NCBI RefSeq assembly: GCF_900475935.1
Contig: NZ_LS483431.1
Span: forward strand, 1,674,001-1,738,000
DNA from: Campylobacter fetus subsp. fetus
Lineage (GTDB): Bacteria > Campylobacterota > Campylobacteria > Campylobacterales > Campylobacteraceae
Direction of reading: 5' to 3'
Length of the DNA stretch: 64,000 nt
Positions within the stretch are counted from its first letter, which is position 1, and each line of letters opens with the position of its first letter. The position numbers and the translations under genes were made by a program. The notes below the pieces were generated by a model. It saw nothing but the letters and a program-made list of their open reading frames with translations, was not told the origin of the DNA and did not search any database. Shown piece by piece: positions 59,745 through 64,000 of the stretch.

Positions 59745-59819
59745 TGGAGCGGGAAACGAGATTCGAACTCGCGACCCCAACCTTGGCAAGGTTATGCTCT
59801 ACCCCTGAGCTATTCCCGC
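59745..59819 (-). tRNA. tRNA-Gly (GCC)
   Basis: A 75-base tRNA with encoded CCA. Acceptor GCGGGAA pairs with TTCCCGC. Anticodon loop TTGCCAA gives GCC. First gene of the four-tRNA minus-strand cluster. Confidence 0.93.
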
Positions 59820-59933
59820 AAAATTTTTAAGAGTTGAAATAATATCAAAACAAAGCTTAAAATTTTATTTGATAAAATTAGAAAAATATTAAATTTCAAA
59901 AAAATATAAGTAAAAAGTTGGTAATATTCCAAA

Positions 59934-59950
59934 ACACGAATTATTCGTGT
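59934..59950. other. Short hairpin upstream of tRNA-Ala
   Basis: Arms ACACGAA (59934-59940) and TTCGTGT (59944-59950) with a three-base loop, 12 bases before tRNA-Ala and between divergent tRNA groups. Function unknown; a regulator site is possible. Confidence 0.35.
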
Positions 59951-59961
59951 ACATTTACTTA

Positions 59962-60037
<76 letters not shown>

Positions 60038-60239
60038 TTTTTAAATTTAAATAATCCAAAATATCTTACTTTAGTATAAAAAATCATATAAAGTTTAAAA
60101 ACAATAGCTTAAGCAAATATTTAGTTTAGTGTAACAAATATATATTTATTTCATATTAATTTATAAATTTATAAAAAATTTAAATTTTATTTAAATAAAT
60201 TAGAATAATATATATTTAAGAAAATAATAAAGGAATATT

Positions 60240-63200
60240 ATGAAAAAAAGCGATAAAATGGTTATAATCGCATTGTGTACATTTTTAAATAGCTATATTT
60301 TTGCACTTGAACCAAATTTTGAAAAAGATTTAGATATTATAAATACAAAATCTGCTTATGAGCAAGGCATAACCGGGCAAGATGTATTTATAGGCATATT
60401 TGATGATGATTTTAGGTTAGAACATAGTAGTTTAAATGATCAAATACTAGAAGCTCTTACTTTTAGTGATCAAACTAAAGCAAATTATTGGAATTATAAT
60501 TCACACGGTTCCCAAGTAGCCGCAATCGCTCTAGGAGCTTTTAATAATCCCATTATGCATGGAGTTGCTTATAACGCAAAAGGTTATGGAATGCAAGCTC
60601 CTGCCTCGCTTGATGCATTTAATCACATTAAGGAAAATTTAGATGCGGAGTATAAGTTTTTCGGAGATCCAAATAAAAATATTAAAATTATAAATAACTC
60701 ATTTGGAGATTTTGTATTTCCTATTTTGCATATCGACGCTACTGAAGATTTTTATGAATTAACGCAAGATGAAGTCGAGGATTATATAATCGAAGCTATG
60801 GATCAAACAAATGCAAACTCATCTATAATCAGACTGTCGAAAGAAAAGCAAATTTTAAATATTTTTGCTGCTGGAAACTCAGGCATATCTTCTCCATCCA
60901 CTTTGGCTTCTTTGCCTCATTACGATCAAGATCTCAATGCTTGGCTAGCTGTCGGAGCTATAGATTCGTCTAAAGTAACGAAGTTGGGCGATGAGGGATT
61001 TGATATGAGCAAACCTTTTGCATTTACGGATTTTAGTAACGCTTTTAAAGGAACGGCTTATTTTTCTATATTAACTCCTGGTGAATATATCTGGTCTGCC
61101 GATAGCGCCACTACAAATGGTTTCGTACCAGAACAAGGCACATCTATGGCCGCTCCTTTTGCAACTGGAGCGGCGGCTTTAGTATCTCAAAAGTTTCCTT
61201 TTTTAAACGGCAAACAGATAGGAGATCTGCTGCTTAGCACTGCAAACAGCAATATAAAACTGCCAAAAATGGTTTTAAAAAATATCACAAACAATAAAAG
61301 TAAAAAACTATTTGTAAGCTTAATTTACGTAGATAATGCAATTCCTACTATGGCAGACGGTTCTCTTGATTGGACACAGATAAATAAAGATAGGATAGAA
61401 GCGGGTTATACAGATGAGGAGATTGCAAAATTTTATACGCAGTACTTCAAAAAATACTCTATCAAAACAACAGACAAACAAATTCAAAAATATATCGCTG
61501 AACAAATAGATTTTATTAGTGATATAAATAATATTCAAGTATCTTCTATAACCAAAGAAGAACTTATAGGTCAAGGTATCTTGGATATCAAAAAAGCCAT
61601 GAACGGACTAGCGCTTTTAGACGCAAATAGACTTACTCTAAATGATATTTTAAATTATGGAAATGAACAAGCACTTTATTACACTATAGACACAAATGGA
61701 TATAACGCTACTTTTGCAAACGATATAGCCCAAAGAAAATATAATCCGCTATGGCACTATAAAGGCGGAGAATATAGTATGCATGATCTAAACGTAGGAT
61801 TTATAAAAGACGGTGGCGGTATTTTAACTCTTAGCGCAGATGCTTTTTTTGAAGGAAATACTATAGTAAGAAACGGGGGACTAAAGCTGTTTAGAACAGG
61901 CAATAAAGGCGGAGAGATTAAAAATAGTAATGTTTTTGTAGAGCAAGCCGGTACATTAAGCGGAAATGGAATTATCCAAAAAAATCTGTACAATCAAGGC
62001 ATAGTTCGACCAGGAAATGAAGATTTAAGCGATTTAATCATAAATGGAACATATACTCAAAACGGAGAAAATGCATCACTTCAGATAGACGTTGCAAATT
62101 TAGCTAAAAACAACTCTAAATTAATAGCTAATAACTATGATATCAAAAACTCAAAGCTTGTGTTTATACCTCTTACGGATACATTTTATGAAAAAAATAC
62201 AAAAATAAAACTAGATTTAGGAAATTTAAAAAATCATTTAAATTCATTTAGCACTATAGAGTTAGAAAAATCCTTAACTTTGGATTTTGATATATCTCAA
62301 GACAAAGAAAGTATTGTATTTAAAGGAGTTAAAAACGGAGCTTATGATATAAAAAACTCGGGCATCGGAGCAAGTTTAAGAGATATTCGCTATAAGCTAA
62401 ATGATCCAAATTTAAATAAACAAAATCTCTATAAAGATTTTTTTAAAAACTTAGATACAAGCAAAGATATAAGCAGTATACAAAACACGGTAAAAAGTAT
62501 AGATAATCAAAGCTATCTATCAAATATCTCGGCTTTAATAGAAGATCAAGCAAAAATTACACAAAATTATACTATTTTTGCTATAAATAACAATTTATCA
62601 AACACGCTCTTTGCGCCGAACAACGACTATGCTCAGAACAAAGAATATTTTTGGTATGCGGCTCCAAATTACAAAAAAACAGATGCGGATGAGTATAAAG
62701 GACGCAAAATAGGAACTGATTTTGGTTTTGGAACTAGCATGAGCGACAATGGACAAATTTCATTAAATTTAGGAGCAAGCAATACAAAAAATAAATTTAA
62801 CGAATCTAATTACGAAACAGATAGTATAAATGCGGGTATAAACTATATTTATGATTTTCAAAATTTTAAAGTGCTAAGCGCGGCTGCTTTAGGATACGGC
62901 AAAAACACGTTAGATCTAAGCTCAAATCCGATTCTTAGCAGCAGCTCGAAATCAAATTATAACCATTTTATAGCAGGAGCTATGATGGGCTTAGCAAAAG
63001 ATTTTGAATTTAATAATATCATTTTAACTCCGATTAGCTACGTGAATTATAACTATATTTATCAAGAAGGATTTGATATAAATAGCAATATTTTTGCTAG
63101 AAAAGTTGATAGCATCTCTCATCATACAACCAGTATAAATGCTGGACTAAACTTAGCTTATTTAAATAAAAATCAAAACATAACTACAAAGCTATCGAGT

Positions 63201-63440
63201 TACGCTATTTATGAGTATCGTTTAAGTGGAAAAGATATCAAAAACTCATCTAAATTTATAGATTTTAGTTCTAACGGTTTTACTCAAAAATATGAATTAA
63301 GTGAACATTTACTCACTATAGGAGCAAATTTAGAAATGCTATATCCAAACGACGTTTTTATAAGATTTAGCACAGCAGCAAATATACAACAAGATGCAAA
63401 AAGCCTAAATTTGACGGCAACAATAGGAAAAATGTTTTAA
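60240..63440 (+). CDS. Subtilisin-type serine protease autotransporter
   Basis: A 1066-residue protein. A signal peptide (about 1-22) precedes a peptidase S8 domain with the catalytic triad: Asp55 (IGIFDDDF), His89 (NSHGSQVAA) and Ser302 (QGTSMAAPFATGAAAL). A passenger with beta-helix-like turns follows (about 460-780, including SGNGIIQKNLYNQGIVRPGN). The last 265 residues (from about 802) look like an autotransporter barrel with aromatic-rich strands, ending in LTATIGKMF. It should be secreted and cut host or self proteins. It has its own ribosome site (AAAGGA) and terminator. Position after a tRNA hints at acquisition, but no integrase or repeat was found. Confidence 0.9.
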   Translation: MKKSDKMVIIALCTFLNSYIFALEPNFEKDLDIINTKSAYEQGITGQDVFIGIFDDDFRLEHSSLNDQILEALTFSDQTKANYWNYNSHGSQVAAIALGAFNNPIMHGVAYNAKGYGMQAPASLDAFNHIKENLDAEYKFFGDPNKNIKIINNSFGDFVFPILHIDATEDFYELTQDEVEDYIIEAMDQTNANSSIIRLSKEKQILNIFAAGNSGISSPSTLASLPHYDQDLNAWLAVGAIDSSKVTKLGDEGFDMSKPFAFTDFSNAFKGTAYFSILTPGEYIWSADSATTNGFVPEQGTSMAAPFATGAAALVSQKFPFLNGKQIGDLLLSTANSNIKLPKMVLKNITNNKSKKLFVSLIYVDNAIPTMADGSLDWTQINKDRIEAGYTDEEIAKFYTQYFKKYSIKTTDKQIQKYIAEQIDFISDINNIQVSSITKEELIGQGILDIKKAMNGLALLDANRLTLNDILNYGNEQALYYTIDTNGYNATFANDIAQRKYNPLWHYKGGEYSMHDLNVGFIKDGGGILTLSADAFFEGNTIVRNGGLKLFRTGNKGGEIKNSNVFVEQAGTLSGNGIIQKNLYNQGIVRPGNEDLSDLIINGTYTQNGENASLQIDVANLAKNNSKLIANNYDIKNSKLVFIPLTDTFYEKNTKIKLDLGNLKNHLNSFSTIELEKSLTLDFDISQDKESIVFKGVKNGAYDIKNSGIGASLRDIRYKLNDPNLNKQNLYKDFFKNLDTSKDISSIQNTVKSIDNQSYLSNISALIEDQAKITQNYTIFAINNNLSNTLFAPNNDYAQNKEYFWYAAPNYKKTDADEYKGRKIGTDFGFGTSMSDNGQISLNLGASNTKNKFNESNYETDSINAGINYIYDFQNFKVLSAAALGYGKNTLDLSSNPILSSSSKSNYNHFIAGAMMGLAKDFEFNNIILTPISYVNYNYIYQEGFDINSNIFARKVDSISHHTTSINAGLNLAYLNKNQNITTKLSSYAIYEYRLSGKDIKNSSKFIDFSSNGFTQKYELSEHLLTIGANLEMLYPNDVFIRFSTAANIQQDAKSLNLTATIGKMF

Positions 63441-63446
63441 CCAGAT

Positions 63447-63478
63447 ATTAAATACCGGTTACGTAATCGGTATTTAAT
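63447..63478 (+). terminator. Rho-independent terminator after the autotransporter
   Basis: Arms ATTAAATACCG (63447-63457) and CGGTATTTAAT (63468-63478) with a ten-base loop. It begins six bases after the stop, and lies between convergent genes. Confidence 0.8.
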
Positions 63479-63485
63479 CTTAAAA

Positions 63486-64000
63486 TCAAACCGCACTCAC
63501 CTCATCAATGGCTCGCAGTGCGTTTAAACTCCTTGGGTAGTAGATATAAGAAATTAACGAAGTTACGACATCTATAAGAATTTCCCTTGTGTTTCTTAAA
63601 TTTATATTTCTGCTGCGTGAGCTTTTATCTATAGCCTCACCAAAAAACGCTCTTTGTATAGCTAAACTTTTTTCCTTCTCTGTCGCTTATAGTCGTTGTA
63701 GATGCATTTTTTAAAGGAAACTTAATGCCATCATTTCTAAAAACCTCATTACAAGCATGTATAAAATCATCTATTTTTACAAAACCGACATAAAGAGTAC
63801 TTTGATATAGAATTTATTTTATCTCATTTGGCGATACGCCGTTTTCAAAGCCACATTAACAACTCTTTTGTACTCTCTAAGTCCGCCGCTTGCTATCAAA
63901 CAGCCAAGCCAAAACATAATTCTAGTTTTATCGTCTATTTTTAAATACAAAAATATATCTCCGAATGCAAAATTTAGATGATTTTCTATAAACTCAGAGT
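63486..64000 (-). pseudogene. Decayed carboxymuconolactone decarboxylase-family gene (3' part in window)
   Basis: Reading from the window's right edge toward 63486 (TGA), the minus strand gives segments of one CMD-like protein: IFLYLKIDDKTRIMFWLG, then NGVSPNEIK and ILYQSTLYVGFVKIDDFIHA, then a tail. Three lesions separate them: a lost base in an A run near 63841-63846, a TAA at 63813-63815 and a frame change at the T6 run 63668-63673. Together they make it clearly dead. The 5' end lies outside the window. It explains the region from 63486 to 64000. Confidence 0.8.

Noticed and set aside
59611-59808. 65-residue frame crossing tRNA-Leu and tRNA-Gly
   Set aside because: It covers tRNA sequence; typical spurious tRNA-derived frame.
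60038-60239. Attachment site for an island at tRNA-Ala
   Set aside because: No repeat of the tRNA 3' end was seen downstream in the window and no integrase gene is present.

Overview
The window is an AT-rich, densely packed, single-chromosome segment from a Campylobacter (Campylobacterota). The evidence is gene content and order known from that genus: eptC-dgkA, aroC-rnc-rnhA-TPR-dnaG, pyrG-recJ, coaE-dapF, the pyrE-frr-secG-YccA block, carbonic anhydrase-MscS, and the chu haem-uptake cluster. A sigma-54-type promoter lies before a hook gene and a poly-G contingency tract is present. Several features (ilvD, an NicO gene inside the zinc operon, an Ala-rich hook protein) suit the fetus/hyointestinalis/lanienae side of the genus better than C. 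jejuni, but the species cannot be named from this sequence alone.

Layout. 1-2.5 kb: end of a phosphoethanolamine transferase, dgkA, a winged-helix regulator, mntP and a DMT permease. 2.5-7.6 kb: a tightly overlapping zinc/metal operon (znuA-NicO-znuC-znuB, minus strand) facing a Fur-family regulator across a region with nested palindromes; its ZnuA carries a ZinT domain nested inside it. 7.7-13.7 kb: di-haem peroxidase, a PAS/GGDEF/EAL protein, carbonic anhydrase, MscS channel and a 57-aa acidic peptide. 13.7-15.1 kb: a CDP-glycerol-transferase-like gene switched out of frame by a G8 tract. 15.1-21.8 kb: aroC, rnc, rnhA, a LapB-like protein, dnaG, a PP-loop protein and a radical SAM protein. 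21.9-28.7 kb: SIMPL protein, a dead DMT gene, a Na+/H+ antiporter-family carrier, an MBOAT/SGNH O-acylation pair, ilvD. 28.9-36.5 kb: a 5'-nucleotidase broken by one TAG, then pyrG, recJ, nhaA and an ABC exporter. 36.6-42.9 kb: chuZ, chuA, chuB, chuC, chuD and a flavodoxin. 42.9-43.9 kb: a catalase-family gene broken by one TAA. 44-59 kb: tRNA-Met, a secreted protein of unknown function, flgE, glucosaminidase, dapF, coaE, ridA, purM, patatin, rarA, DMT permease, tpx, RDD, pyrE, frr, deacetylase, secG, YccA. 59.2-60.1 kb: a tRNA cluster (Ser, Cys, Leu, Gly on minus; Ala on plus) with a tiny lipoprotein between two tRNAs. 60.2-64 kb: a subtilisin-type autotransporter and a decayed carboxymuconolactone decarboxylase gene.

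Themes. Metal and haem handling is prominent: zinc import with possible nickel/cobalt or zinc movement, manganese export, haem import and breakdown. Surface modification is the second theme: lipid A/PEtN with DAG recycling, a phase-variable glycerophosphate-type transferase, an O-acyltransferase pair, a deacetylase and an autotransporter. Third, several genes are broken by one lesion each and two are more decayed, which suggests recent host- or niche-related gene loss, or strain polymorphism.

No CRISPR array, prophage, insertion sequence, rRNA operon or replication origin was seen. The most unusual items are the ZinT-in-ZnuA protein and the G8 switch. No wholly unknown multi-gene system could be supported.
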